A stretch of DNA of 64,000 bases from Cheiracanthium punctorium (lineage: Eukaryota; Arthropoda; Arachnida; Araneae; Cheiracanthiidae): positions 1-64,000 of the forward strand of contig JAWZYV010016009.1 in assembly GCA_038373885.1 (NCBI GenBank). The letters run 5' to 3'. The translations under genes and the position numbers were made by a program. The notes below the pieces were generated by a model. It worked only from the letters and a program-made list of their open reading frames with translations, ran no database searches and was not told the DNA's origin. Position 1 is the first letter of the stretch, and each line of letters begins with the position of its first letter. Shown here one piece after another: positions 11,103 to 23,321 of this stretch.

Positions 11103-13493
11103 AGAAACTGTTGCATCACATTTTTCGAGCGAGCCTTCGAAATTAATGCCACCCTCGAATGATAGATCCCTGAAACCTACAGTATTTTTTGAAAATGACT
11201 AGTCTACTGGTATGTGAGGAATATCCTTTATAGATGAGACTAGTTTCGTATGAGCCCAAAGAGGGACAAAATTCCTACTTTTTCGTTGCTCTTCTCAGCG
11301 TGAAAGTAGTATCAGCCTGGCATTATCAGGTCACTAGGAAATAGTATTTTTCCTCTTTAATGTAGGTAGGTAAGATGGATAAGGTAGAAATTTGAATACA
11401 GTATTTAAAGGTAGGTAAGATAGTAGGAAGAATACATACAGGGTGATTTTAAAAGTACTATTCTGACAAGTCCACCCGTAGCGGCCTATCAGCTCAATCA
11501 ACTAAAATGAAATTTCAGATACTGTAATTTGAAGGCATGCGCTCAAGATCGTGATTAATAAAAAATGTTTAAACATACCGTAAAAATAAATTGCAGTGAA
11601 ATATACAGAGAAAAATTTCGAAAGGCAACACCCACTTCCTAGCAGCTAAAATTGATCAGCGCAATGAAAATCCATAATTTTCATAGGAACTTCAGGCGAA
11701 AATTAGAGGCGTAAACATTTACACAAAAGAGCACAGAAAAGAATCAATGATAACAAAAGAGACTTAATACCTTCACAGAAGTACGTCTACTGTTTATTCC
11801 TTTGAATTATGCAACTTGAATCAATACATATCCTCCCTTTGTTGTCTTTAACGCTTTGAGTTTTTGTCAAGCGTCCCTATAATAATTTAAACGCAACTTT
11901 TTTTTTCCTTATTAAACTGATTAATTTTATCAGGAAGTAAGTGTGTTTTGCCATATTTAAAATATTTTTCACTGCGACCGTAATTGTGAGAGCTCTTTTA
12001 TGGATAATTACAATCTAGCAGCATGCTTTCCAATAGCGATGTATGAAAATTTCAATCGATTTGTTGAGGGCAGAGGCCAGTAGGAGCTCATACGAGGATA
12101 TGAATATTAATTTTATAATCATCCTGCATATAAAGAAATAATAAAGAATAATAAATACATAAATAATAAAAATAGAGACAGTCTATATAAATAAAATGAA
12201 GAGATAGATAGACACCCTGTTCGGGATTTGACTTATAGAATGGTTGATACATTCGTAATCTACATCCGTTGAAATGCACTGAATGCATAGTATGGGGATC
12301 TTGTGCTTTCTATCATTACTGTAAAATACCTTACTTTCCACAGCGCAATAGGTTACTCTATCCTAAAATTTGAAAAAAAAAATAATCCTGCATTACTATC
12401 ACTGAAAATCTAGTTTTCTATTTATGCTTCAAAATAAAAGACATATTTTATCGCCCTGCGCTCGTTTTTAGAATTCTCTTATGTACCACATAGCGCATTT
12501 GCCAAGTTGGTATCCGATGTCCCATTATATTCTTTCATAAAAGCATCTTTGCTGGATATTTTTCCTTTATGGAATTCATGAAAATGGTTTCCCGAAAACT
12601 GGCCACTTTACTTGAGCCTTTAACTTCCGTCATTTTTAGACACTGTAGCAATTTAGAGTGAGATGCTTTCTCGAAACGGGAAGATAAATCTAAGTGTAAG
12701 ATATATTGTTCTATAAAAATGACAGAAAACATACAATTCTTCCAAAGTGCTTCCTCAAAACATGGAGGCAAATGCAGGTATCTGTCGCACTTTAAACATA
12801 TTACTCTGAAATAGAAACATCTTTCAATGCATGTTTTATAGACTTCATTCTTTTTAGGAAATATGTTTTCGTTTTTCTTCATTTAATTCATTCATATTAC
12901 ATGATTAGGAAGTGGAAAGCTCAATTTCAGGTGCGGCTTTTTTATACTAGACGTTTTCAAGTCCTTTACCACTTATTATTATTAATTTTCAATTATGTTT
13001 TAAGAGAAAAGACGAGCTGTATATTTTAGAACTGTGCAGAAATGAGTAATAATTTGTGAAAAAATTGTTACACGAATAACTTTTTAAATCAAGCATCTTT
13101 TATTTCTTAATTTTCATTGTTACATAATCATCTCAATGATGCAGATCCTGCTGCATAAAATAAACGACAAAAAATTTAATCTTTGGCATCAAAGACAAAT
13201 TGCTTGAATAGTTGTTGCTTAGTTCTATAGAAGGAATTTACGTTCAAAATATTATTGTAGGTGTGGGGTTTTCTTTTAAACCTTTATAAAAGAATTAGGC
13301 TGATCAAAGTCAATCGTCATGCTTCTTGGAATTACATTTCTTTTATGACTCTTTTATAATATATATAATTAGATTCAATTCAATTTATTTAACTTAGACA
13401 TGTTTTTGCTGATATTGAAAAAAAAATGATCTATGTGACTTAAAGAAGTTCTACTTTCATTAGGAGGTTTTAGTATTTATGTACAAAAACGAA
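11103..13493. other. AT-rich stretch without recognised genes
   Basis: No gene or clear element. It contains a short imperfect tandem of GTAGGTAAGATAG near 11360-11430 and a low-complexity AATAATAAA tract near 12130-12180. The minus-strand frame at 12535-12882 has no domain I recognise and no splice-signal support. Confidence 0.45.
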
Positions 13494-13735
13494 AATTTTC
13501 GTTTCGCGAAGTAAACGGTATTTTTATTAAACTATAATTTCCGTTTCTCAATAGAAACGTTATTCTTATTAAACTAGAATTCTCGTTTCCCAATGAAAAA
13601 AAAATGTTCATTTTATTAAACTAGATCACGTTTCCCGATGAAAACGTTATTTTTATTAATCTAGAATTCTTGTTTCCCGATAAAAATGTTAATTTTATGA
13701 AACTAGAATACTCATTTACCGATACGAACGTGTTA
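13494..13735. repeat. Minisatellite, about five ~46-bp units
   Basis: Diverged tandem units. Each contains a TTTATTAAACTAGAATTCTC-like core followed by CGTTTCCCGATGAAAACGTT with changes. It ends just upstream of a complete MITE A copy. The palindromic GAATTC/AACGTT pieces within each unit suggest local foldback. Confidence 0.65.
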
Positions 13736-13768
13736 AAAAGTAAAAGGTTGCCGCACTGTAGCTTATAC

Positions 13769-14197
13769 CAACACCTCCTAGACACAGAAAGCCTTACAAC
13801 TGCTACGTCACCAAGCTTTGACGTCATCATTTAGCCTACATTTAAAAGTTTGACTGTGACAAAATAAACCTATTAAAAATTTCTGGTGAATTTACCCATG
13901 ATTGGCAATATTTTAATAATTTGAGATAAAAAATATAATTTTACGATTAATTGCAGTTTTTAACCATAACTAATTAGATAATGGGATAAGGAAATAGATC
14001 ATACTGAATAGTTTTTTATGAGAAAGATATTTTAATTTTAATGTTTAATATAAGATATTTTCTAATATTTGTAATATTTACCAGAAATTTTTAATAGTTT
14101 TATTTTGTGAAAATAAAACTTTTAAATGTAGGCCAAATGATGACGTCAAAGGTTGGTGACGTAAGAGTTGTAAGGCTTTCTATATCTAGGAGGCGTT
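13769..14197. mobile_element. MITE family A, complete reference copy
   Basis: A 429-bp element starting CAACACCTCCTAGACACAG and ending TATATCTAGGAGGCGTT. It is flanked by perfect 8-bp duplications GCTTATAC (13761-13768 and 14198-14205). Perfect CRE palindromes TGACGTCA lie at 13819-13826 and 14141-14148, one in each subterminal arm. The 8-bp duplication suggests hAT-type mobilisation (inference). Non-coding. Confidence 0.85.
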
Positions 14198-14399
14198 GCT
14201 TATACTCGATTCTTAACATGTAAGGCACGTATAACATTCTCTTAGTAGAAAAATAAAAACTCTTTCTTTATTCGTTCAACATCCTACGTTAGTATCACGG
14301 ACTTAGACAATCGAAGGCAGAGGTGCGATGTCGTTGCTGGCTGTGAAAGGAAAACACCCTATCCCCTTTCAATGATTAACTGCATAATCGCCCTCTATG

Positions 14400-14905
14400 A
14401 CGAATCAGGAACAATAGCTGGTAGTTTTATTTTCATGATACAAAACTACTTCAAAGTTTCTGGTGAAAGCTATAAATAATGGAAAATATTTTAAGTTATA
14501 AAAATAATTAGAATACCTTTCCATAGGTGCCAAGTATTACGGAATATAACTAACCAGTTTTTGTGAACGGTAATCTTCTGTTTAAAATATGGTATAATTT
14601 TGAGTTAACCCCGCGGGTTGGTTCTATTTATGAAAAATCCTCAAATAATTTACGGTTTACAGAAAGTGGTTAATTATATTCCGTAATACTTGGCACCTAT
14701 ACCTTTCTGATATAAAATAATTCAATAAGATCTGTCTCTTCATCATATTATATATGTATAATTAGTGATCGGTAAAAAATACCCATATGTCGTAAAATTA
14801 AATTTACCATGTCAAACTATCAAAATGTTATTGTGCACTAGAAATGTGCACTAGAATGTGTGTACTAGAAATTTTAAACAGTTTTTCTTCCTCAAAGTAA
14901 AGCTT
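14400..14905. mobile_element. MITE family A, decayed copy with nested MITE B
   Basis: Family A interior is recognisable on both sides (TTTCTGGTGAAAGCTATAAA on the left; CTGATATAAAATAATTCAAT on the right) and is interrupted at 14523-14700 by a MITE B. Both outer ends are degraded, and no CRE palindrome survives. Confidence 0.6.
14523..14700. mobile_element. MITE family B, nested complete copy
   Basis: A 178-bp element with perfect ends: ATAGGTGCCAAGTATTACGG at the left and CCGTAATACTTGGCACCTAT at the right; the inverted arms run further. Flanks ACCTTTCC (14515-14522) and ACCTTTCT (14701-14708) look like an 8-bp duplication with one mismatch. The uninterrupted sequence is visible in other MITE A copies, confirming a nested insertion. 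Confidence 0.85.
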
Positions 14906-15987
14906 TAATATACTTGCTGACAGCATGAAGGACAGCCATGCGTAAGTGCCATCTAAATTCTCAGTTTCTAAATTTCAGTTAGCTGTTTTAGGAAATGTCG
15001 ATGACCGTTCGATATGCAAATGGATAGTAACTATTAAAGAGGAAATCCCACGTGTACTTGTTTCGTTTATAAAGAAAGTGCAAATGAAAAACATGCATTA
15101 TATTAAATTAATATTGCAAAATTATTTGCAAAGCCGAACTGATAAAAAAAAAAGATCAGAAATTTAGGCACCGATTTTATTCTATAAAGAATATATGAAA
15201 ATACGGAAAATATGGCGGAAATAGGGTCCCAGCACTGTTTCCGTACGTTTACGGAATTTTATTCCAGTAAATTCTAGAAGAAATTCCGTCCCAGAGAAGA
15301 TCTGGCACTTAATATATGGAAATTATCCAGCATCCACATATAAATTGAGAATTTAAGTAAAATTGTAAATAAATTTCCAGTAAATGTGTGTTTATTTTTT
15401 AGAGTGCAAGGATAAAGTAATTTCAGGAGAGAGTAATGACGGCGCCATTAAAACCTGGAACTCATTTTATTGTTTCTGCGCAACGTACGTCTAATATTAT
15501 CGGAATAAAAAACAATAAAGAATTTTCTTATTTCGTACATCCCTTCTATACTACTGTTAAATAGATTAAGAGAATCGGAAAAAGAAACTTCCTAGAGCAA
15601 TACACGGTTATTTTCTCATTAGCAGTATCGTAAGGCTAAGTGAATCAATAGGAAAGATCGAATAATGCTTGTTAGGTATAAATACACGTGATCTTTACTT
15701 AATGTCGGAATTACATAAGGGGAGTATTAGAGTTAGCATTAGTTAAACATCGAGGCAATAATATTGAAAACCCTCTCGCTTCCCTATGCAAATGCAGAAT
15801 AATTATTAGATACTTCGTTATAACTTAAGTATATTTTCCTGGTACTGAATACCCTGTACTTAAAAGATATTGGAGAGAACATTGCGATGGGGGTTATTTA
15901 AAATGAAGAACATCAGAGTTGCTAATTCGCGAATGCCTATAACACATTTGACATCCTGTATGCAATGTAGTTACCCACTTTTATTAA
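14906..15987. other. Non-coding stretch
   Basis: No gene recognised. The open frame at 14946-15167 is Lys-rich, low complexity and lacks splice support. No element ends seen. Confidence 0.4.
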
Positions 15988-16259
15988 ACCAATTATGCCT
16001 AGTCTCACTTTTTTGGGACAGTGTTTCCGCTACCAGTCGAAAACGTTATTTATTTTTTCTAACATTTATTCACGTGTATTGAACCTCTACTCCACAAAAT
16101 ATTTTAACATGACCAAGTAGGATGTTGTCATTTCAATTTTTATACATGATTTTAAAAGAAATCATCCCTTGTTCAAGAAGTTGACATCAGAAAATCTTCT
16201 ATCATTGCTGGTATTAGAAAAATCCAAGAAAGTCGCAAAAATATCGGGGCACAAATGAT
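15988..16259. mobile_element. piggyBac-type MITE, copy 1
   Basis: About 272 bp between TTAA (15984-15987) and TTAA (16260-16263). It starts ACCAATTATGCCTAGTCTCA and ends near GGGGCACAAATGAT. It aligns throughout with 39171-39446 and, inverted, with 52200-52441. Termini are mutated relative to the 39 kb copy. TTAA sites with CCC-type ends are the piggyBac signature. Confidence 0.7.
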
Positions 16260-18406
16260 TTAAACAACAATTTTGAATCTAGAAGTTAGCAGATGTTCAG
16301 TACTTGAACGCTGTGTTGATGAATTAAAAATTACACGTATTGTTTGTAAAAAGTGGTAATTCTACTCCGTAGATGTTGCAGACTTGGCTTTAATTGTTGC
16401 AAAAAAACTTAATTGCATGCTTTAGTAACAGCTTCTTTCAGATTTTTAAACCAAAGCCCTATACAGTTGATAAACACATGATGCAAGTTTACTGATTTGA
16501 AAAAAATATTCTTATCCAGGGTAATTTCAATCACATAATAGTTATAAAGTACGTTTCTATTACTTGAGTTTTTCTATAATTGCTTTTAAAGGGTTTGTTT
16601 TTCACTCCATTTGACATTAACTGCTCTAATTTCATTATATAAATTTAAATAGCAAAGAATCTGACAGCAGGTAGGAATAAATTTCTTCACTTTCTTACAC
16701 TAATGAAAACTTTGAGTAACATAAGGAACAGGGTGACGAGATTAACCCTCCTCAATAAGATTTTCAGATTATACCTATCCTCAAAAGAACCCTCAAATGA
16801 ATTGAAACAGAGAGTTATAGTTTTCTGAAAAGCTATAGTCCAGTATGGTTTGCTATAGAGAAATTTCCTCTATGGACAGACCAAAGCATGTTTTCAGGGC
16901 ATTACAATTACACAATTAACACTTACCTGACAATCAGCTACAACTGATAGATCGAGTAATGTAGCGCAATGTATTTTTGGCCCATCCTGAAAATGTTCTC
17001 ATAGCAATGATATTTGACGAAAGGAAGCATGTAAAGGACATTGGTTAAAGGCGAATTCTAAAGGCGCAAATTTCTTCCTTTGGTGAAAATGATGCGTACT
17101 TTCCTGCTTCCAGCTTTCAATTTTTTTTTCCCCGGATTATTCAGAGTTAGTTGACTGGATGTCTTGCAAACGGTCTCCGTTGCTTCTTTTGGGTAATACC
17201 AGCTCATAACTCATCAATGGAATCATTAAATAGCGTGCTGTACCAGACTGAAAGGTGTACCATTTTCCTTGTCACACTCAAACCTTAGAGAGGTTAGAAG
17301 AACTTGTTACAGAGTCAGCAAACAAGGTTTGTGGCCCGGAATGCAGGGATGCCTTTATACGATCAAAATTTCTGTCTAGAAATATTATTCGTAAATTTAC
17401 CCACAATACAGAATTTCAGTAAGTAATAATAAAAAAATCACAAGTAAATATTTCTGTGGAAAAAAAAAATCTCACTATCAGTTGATTGTGTGGGAAGTGC
17501 AAGGGTGAAACTCGACGTGCACGATTCCCAGTTTTCATAATAAATGCGGGAGGAGTACCACTATGTCCCTCGTCCTGATACGTTGGACTATACCTTAGTA
17601 TCAGTCTAAGTACATCTTTAGGTGAAATAACCCAAAACCCTTTCTCTTTCCCTTTCTATAACTTATAATATCATAATTATAATAGTTTATTTCTTAGGTT
17701 TTGTATATGATATATTGACAATAAAATTTAAGTATTAGAAAGAAACATTGTTTTTAAAGTATGGGAAAAATGGGCAAAAATGGTAAAATTTCCTAAACTT
17801 TGGCCTCGATGTGCAAGGGTCTAATATTGTAGGATTAAAAAATTTTTCTTTCGTCTTCTATTTACCAAAGGAAATTTTTTAGTACTATTAGATTTTGATC
17901 GGAAAAACTTTATCTTTTTCGGCCCGCCCTACTCAGTATTCCTAAATAAGGATTTTACTTTCTTAAAAATTTATTTTCACCTCTTTAAATTCTCCTTAAA
18001 ATTATTTTAAAAGAAAACCAAATAAGTGCACTTTTCTTTTATGCAGTTTGTGAAATGAAAAATTATTTCGACTTGAAACTGACATCAGGGAATAAACAAA
18101 CGTTCTTTTAGCGAGAAGGCATGTTTTGTTTAGAAAAAACGAAACACTTCAAAGAAGGGGGGCGAGTTATATTCAAATTCCACTATTTTGATTACGTGGC
18201 TCTTTTCAGATTAATGAAAGTCTGTGTAACAAAATTAAAATATTATGTTTATATTCAAAAGATAAAAACGCAGCGTGATCACAGGGGGTAAGTAAAATGA
18301 AAAAAAGCATTTGAAATAAATATATTCTTTTGTGTTAATTTCGTAATAAGAAAACTAAAACAAAAAATTCTTTTCTATTGCAGGTAATAATGCTAAAAAA
18401 GACAAA
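16260..18406. other. Non-coding stretch with a MITE B trace
   Basis: Contains an isolated MITE B right end near 16346-16375 (GTTTGTAAAAAGTGGTAATT then TCCGTAGATGTTG). The rest holds no recognised gene; 17130-17350 is slightly GC-richer but has no open frame of note. Confidence 0.4.
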
Positions 18407-18770
18407 ATGTCACGCAGGGGTCTGGGCGCTAAACTCCGTTCCCATAAGAACACGGAAAGTGAAGCAGCATCCGGATCCGGCTTGGTCAGTGCTTGGGAGG
18501 GCGAACTCCCCCTCAGCTCAACTACTGTGGGACCGTGTACGCTAATGGGAGCTGGTGCACGTAAAATCTGTCGTAGCTCCAATGTCCTCCAAATTGTTAA
18601 GCGATACCTATTTCAGGGGGTTGGTCCCTCATCTGGAATTGGTTCAAAATTAGGGGACCACGGGCTAAAGTCGGACTTCCTCCCACTGGGGCCCTAAAAA
18701 AGGAAAACGCCCCACTCTACCCAACGCCTCCCAACCTGGGTGGAATCTGGCACCGTATGCGATTGTCAGA
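18407..18770 (+). mobile_element. Probable 5S-rRNA-derived SINE
   Basis: A GC-rich island in AT-rich DNA. Bases about 18443-18505 resemble the internal promoter of 5S rRNA: an A-box-like GTGAAGCAGCATCCGG, then CCGGCTTGGTCAGTGCTTGG and GAGGGCGAAC, corresponding to AAGCAGC, GGTTAGTACTTGG and ATGGGTGACC of animal 5S RNA. The order and spacing match. The downstream body (GGGAGCTGGTGCACG, GGTTGGTCCCTCATCTGG, GGGGACCACGGGCTAAAG) is not 5S. An A-rich tail follows at about 18770-18812. The arrangement of 5S head, unrelated body and A-rich tail fits a 5S-type (SINE3-like) retroposon. The plus-strand frame across it is incidental. Confidence 0.6.
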
Positions 18771-19190
18771 AGGCAAAAGTTACAACAACAGCAACACCAG
18801 AAAGAGAAAATAATCTTGTTGGATGAATTTATACATAATCGAACTGTAAAATAATAAATAATTTTGCCGATCTTTGAATATAAAATACGATCAAATAACA
18901 AATAATTCACTGATTCAAGTGATATTTCAGTGAAAACAATAATCTCATGAGTTACAATTATTATCAGTATACGTCCCCTTCACATTAAATAATACGATGA
19001 AAGAAAATGACAGAAATTTTCCGTTTAAGACACTGGAATACCTTTACCTAAATGAGATTTAATCTCTGGAGGTCTATCATTATTTTTCTTTTACTCATTT
19101 GCCGTTCAGTTTGCAGACTCCGCTTCTGTTTGCTAGGTAACTATTTGCTGACAGTGTCTAGATGGATAATGTGTAGCACTGAATTACATT

Positions 19191-19384
19191 GTAACTCCTC
19201 TTGAAGATTAAATAAAGATATAGCTTTTGATAGAAATTATAATGCTGTAATCAATAATCCTGGTAAATGAATTCCGTTCTTTTGTAATTCATCTTGAAGA
19301 TTAAACAGAGATACAGCTTTTGATAGAAATTATAATATTGTAATCATAGTAATCAATAATCATTATATGAATTCTGCTCTTTTA
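19191..19384. repeat. Tandem duplication, two ~97-bp units
   Basis: Two adjacent units share TCTTGAAGATTAAA, AGCTTTTGATAGAAATTATA and ATCAATAAT in order; the second begins near 19286. Divergence is low, suggesting a fairly recent local duplication. Non-coding. Confidence 0.75.
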
Positions 19385-19811
19385 TGGCTAAATTGAAAGA
19401 GGAGCCACAGAATGATTTTCTGAGTGCATACAACTGAATTCGTTTATAGTAAGAAATCATTTATAAGGTCAAGATATTTTGCACCTATCTTTCACTGGAC
19501 AGTGGAACATGGACACGTTTAGTATAACGTCTGTTGCTTATAGCGTCATAAGTACAGAAAAGCAGGTTTATAAAGCCATTTTAAAAATGAAATTATTTAT
19601 TTCTCTCTCATTGCAGTCGAGCCTCGTTAACGCAAAATCAGAAGGCCAGAAATTTTTTGGTTCAGCAATTTACGAAACACTTTTTTCGTGTCAACCCGTA
19701 TTATCATGTTCAGAATTAGTCCGAATGCATCTTTTCCCCAATGGGCGAGCATTTGTTCATCAAACATTTTACCACTGTTAAGTCCTGAATTACTGACAAT
19801 CTTATAATGGT

Positions 19812-19955
19812 AGCACCCAGTGAGCTCTCAGGGTTACCTCCAATGAAGGGACGGACAATGGTTAACATGCATGCCCAAGTCGGGATTGCAACCCGGAACC
19901 CGAGGGGAGATAGAATGCTTCTTAAACGACTGCACCACCCGGGCGGCTCCGAATA
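19812..19955 (-). mobile_element. tRNA-derived SINE S1, minus strand
   Basis: Read on the minus strand it starts GAGCCGCCCGGGTGGTGCAG (A box) with a B box GGGTTGCAATCCCGA ~50 bases on. A TGTCCGTCCCTTCATTGGAG body and a GTGCTACCATTAT end follow, the same as the copies at 22.1 and 23.4 kb. Overlapping open frames are by-products. Confidence 0.75.
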
Positions 19956-19976
19956 CAAAATAGCTAATATACAGAG

Positions 19977-20421
19977 TGGTTATAATTAAACTTCCCCTAT
20001 GAACATTGCTCTATAGCTAAAACAGGCGAACGGATTTAACCAAAATTGGTGCATTGGCTATACATGATATGCACTCCAGGAATTTCGGAAAAAAAAAAAT
20101 TCAGTAAAAATGTTCACTAGGTAGCGTTTTGCATGCAAAACGGCAAATTTAATGACGGAAACGGCAAATTCGAAATATACAAACAATTTTAACATTTATT
20201 CAACAGTTTTTGGGCATTTAATCACTCATTAGGGTAATATTTGAGCTGATTTTACCATGCAAAATGCCATCTAGTTGATGTTCTTTTTTTTTTTCGCTAA
20301 ACGTTCCGAAAAATTCCTTTGAATGCATCTCGTGTACAATACGTATGCCAAATTTGGTAGCAATCTGATCACTGGTTACAGCTGCAGAATGCTGTTTGTA
20401 GGGGAAGTTTAACTGTAACCA
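19977..20421. mobile_element. Foldback MITE with long inverted repeats
   Basis: Ends TGGTTATAATTAAACTTCCC and, at the right, GGGGAAGTTTAACTGTAACCA are inverted copies. Similarity continues inward for over 100 bases (both arms contain ATGCACTCC/ATGCATTC and GGAATTTTTCGGAA-like blocks). The total is ~445 bp, non-coding, and directly follows an S1 SINE. The class is not assigned because the target duplication is unclear. Confidence 0.7.
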
Positions 20422-20825
20422 TATAAGCAATTTTAGATTTTAATCTAAATGAGATTTCATAATACAGCTGGAACTGTTATCACTTAAGCCTATCGTACTT
20501 TTATAATGTGTTGTAATGCTGTTCTACATTCTACCAAAAAGTTGCATATTTAACTAATTTAGGGATTTCAAGATAGTGTTCTGTGGTTTTAAAAGTAAGT
20601 TATTAAAAAAATGTAGTTACATTGCTACTCTACATCATTTATTAAGTCGCATTGAAATTGCATAAACATAAATATTTTAATAAAACTGTTACGCCATACA
20701 CGATCCAATTGCCCGGTCTTTTCAGTCACATTCTACCAATAACAATTACGGTTCTCTTCCACCCATTTCAAAACGAATTACATTATTTTGTAATCAAACT
20801 GAACATACTTAGTCACGATTGCAGC

Positions 20826-20990
20826 TTCTATAATGCACTGTCTGGAGTAAGTAATGTACTATACTATCGAAATATTGACCAATTAATTCATAAGCGAATC
20901 CCCGTTGCATGATTTCACGCAACATTACAAATTTCTCTGCTGTAAGTGTCCGGGAGCAATTACGCTTTTGACCCGCAAAGCAATTTAGGA
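20826..20990 (-). pseudogene. Possible transposase HTH fragment
   Basis: On the minus strand a short frame encodes SRTLTAEKFVMLREIMQRG followed by FAYELIGQYF. This looks like the first helix-turn-helix of a Tc1/IS630-type transposase: basic lead-in, helix, Gly, then a YxxIGxxF helix. The frame then degenerates and no catalytic domain follows. Resemblance only; it could be chance. Confidence 0.25.
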
Positions 20991-21313
20991 ACACAAACGA
21001 ATCGTTTTGTATTATCAAAGTAACTACGATAAACGGTACATATTAAAAACGATAATTCCATACTACGATAATTCCATACATATTAAAAACATTGTCATTT
21101 CGATGCGAGAATGAGTGCCTTGTTAAAATAAGTGACAGATACTGAACGTGTCACAGCAAAATTAGAATATGTGTAAGCTTTTGACATCGAACACATTTTA
21201 TTTTAAGAAATATTTTTCTAGATAAATGTAACATGGCGCTTTTGTTTGCTTCTCAATGGGTGGTTTGAAGTGCTTGTGACAAACTTCTTTTTATCAAAAT
21301 CCGTGATGAAAAG

Positions 21314-21346
21314 TAAAGTAAATAAATAAATAAATAAATAAATAAA
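21314..21346. repeat. TAAA microsatellite
   Basis: About six uninterrupted AAAT/TAAA units, followed by AAAAGCGC. A simple repeat. Confidence 0.9.
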
Positions 21347-22077
21347 AAGCGCAATAAAAATGATTTTTATATCGGTAAGGGCTGTTGTTTAGTAACAAAA
21401 ATTGGGTTGCAGCTAGTGCTTTTACTATTTACTGAAGCAGTTCTATTAAAATGTTTTAATATCCAAAAGCCATGGATTGTGCTAAATTAATCAGTTGTAT
21501 GAATATAAATAAAGAAAATCACATAACAACTAATAGCTAGCATTAATAATAATGTACATAATTAACGAAGACTAGCATAACTTATAGAAAACTAAAATGA
21601 ACTAAAATTTAGTATCTTGAACAGCCGTTTTAAGTAGACAGCAGTTAAAAATATAATATTCGTCAACTAATACGAATACGTAAAACTTGAACCAAGTATA
21701 TATTACAAAAGCTGCAAGAAATTAAACTCGCACTTTTATACATGAGAGGTAAAATTTAGCTAGTATATAACCTGTGTGTGTATGATCAAAATGCAACACG
21801 AAAGTGAGTTAAAAGATTATAGATTTCAAACGTATTTTCTATTTTAAGACAGAGTCTCCAACCTTTTCAGGGACACTACCAGTTTTAAACAGTGATTTTC
21901 CTTTTAGAATAGAGCAAAATTCCACACTTCGACGCGCGGTATAATTTCTAATTTGAAAAAAAAAATTTTTTTTCAGACGCTGTTAGAAAAGGTTATTAAA
22001 TATATTCCTTAAAGGTTGGAGACTGCGTGTACAGATTGCGTACTAGCAATTGCAGTGAAACATCTCTTTATAATGGA

Positions 22078-22215
22078 GCTACTTAATAGGTGGACCAGCG
22101 CTGCTTCCTGTGAAAGAACGGACGAAATGACACCCAAGCCCAGGCCGGGAATCGAGCCCGGACCCTTGATATGGTAGAATGGCTCTCTAACCACTACATA
22201 ACCGGGGCGATAGTA
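22078..22215 (-). mobile_element. tRNA-derived SINE S1, minus strand
   Basis: Minus strand: CGCCCCGGTTATGTAGTGG head, B box GGGCTCGATTCCCGG, then GTCATTTCGTCCGTTC and GGTCCACCTATTAAGTAGCT. The same family as 23.4 kb, with lower decay around the B box. Confidence 0.75.
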
Positions 22216-22218
22216 CAA

Positions 22219-23321
22219 GAAGCATTACAATAAAAGGAAACAACTGCTAATACCTTATTATTTACACCTTATTATTTAAATTCCGCGCATAGTATATGCA
22301 AATAATAAGGTGAACTGACGAGGATGAATTATAAAAATCTAAATATTTTTAATTTAAAAAAATGTCAAGTTTGCATTTTTCGAAAGAGTTTTTTACTTGC
22401 TATTAACTCAAAGGTACTTTCAATCATTTTTTTATCAATTTTAATTGATGACTTAAACATTCGTTGAGTTCTTATTAAAATTTTTTATCTGGAAAAAAAT
22501 CGATTTTATATTATCATAAATACCACATGTGAGCTCCACGTTTGTTGAGAATAAATATTTTAAACCACAGCTGACGCATTATTTTCTCGGTCTTCTATTT
22601 TTATAAAACTAATCACGTTCGAACAAGTTTTTTTCTGTTGAACGGCGAAACCGGAAGTACTCCGTCATTTTCTCACCAGGTACATAGAAAATATCAGACT
22701 AGCTGCATGCCACTCACGGAATCTTTTTCCTCGCCTTAACCTTTTATAGAAAGAACAAATTGCAGTGATGCAATGGTTTTTATATAGTCCAAGTTGAATA
22801 TCATTAACACTTAATGTTATAACTAATAAGAGACCCAGATTTGCCACAATGTCAGAAGAGTTACTCACGCCATGTTGAAATCTGCGTGATCTACTTTTTC
22901 TTCGGGTATGAAGGGGGAAAAAAGTGATAATGTTTTATAGACAGCCTTGAAATTGAATCATGCCGTTCGTCTTTTTTATCAGAAATGAGTTTTAACCTAG
23001 ACAAGACGTGCTAGGTTGACTGGAAAGTAAAATCATCTTTTCGTTTGTCAATTTTTCGTCTAGTACAAACAACTGAAATTAGCTATGCAAAATTTGGCAT
23101 GCACTTGAGGTTTCTGAAGAAAAGCTCGATAAAAGAAGAATTTCCTAAATACGTAGCTTATGGGTGTTTTGGACTCAAAATATGCTTTTCATACATCCCT
23201 CGCTTTCCCAAAGGGAAGAAAAAATATATCAACAAAATTCTTGCTGTAATTTTTTTTTTCTAATGGCTGGCTTCTGACTTGAAGGCTTTGGCGACAACAG
23301 GCCAGAATTGTTGGTCTCGTT
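22219..23321. other. AT-rich stretch without recognised features
   Basis: No element ends or exon with splice signals were recognised. The frame at 23045-23263 has no known domain. Confidence 0.4.

Noticed and set aside
18407..18697. 96-codon plus-strand frame in a GC-rich island
   Set aside because: Explained by the 5S-like SINE; residues are low complexity and the opposite strand is open too.
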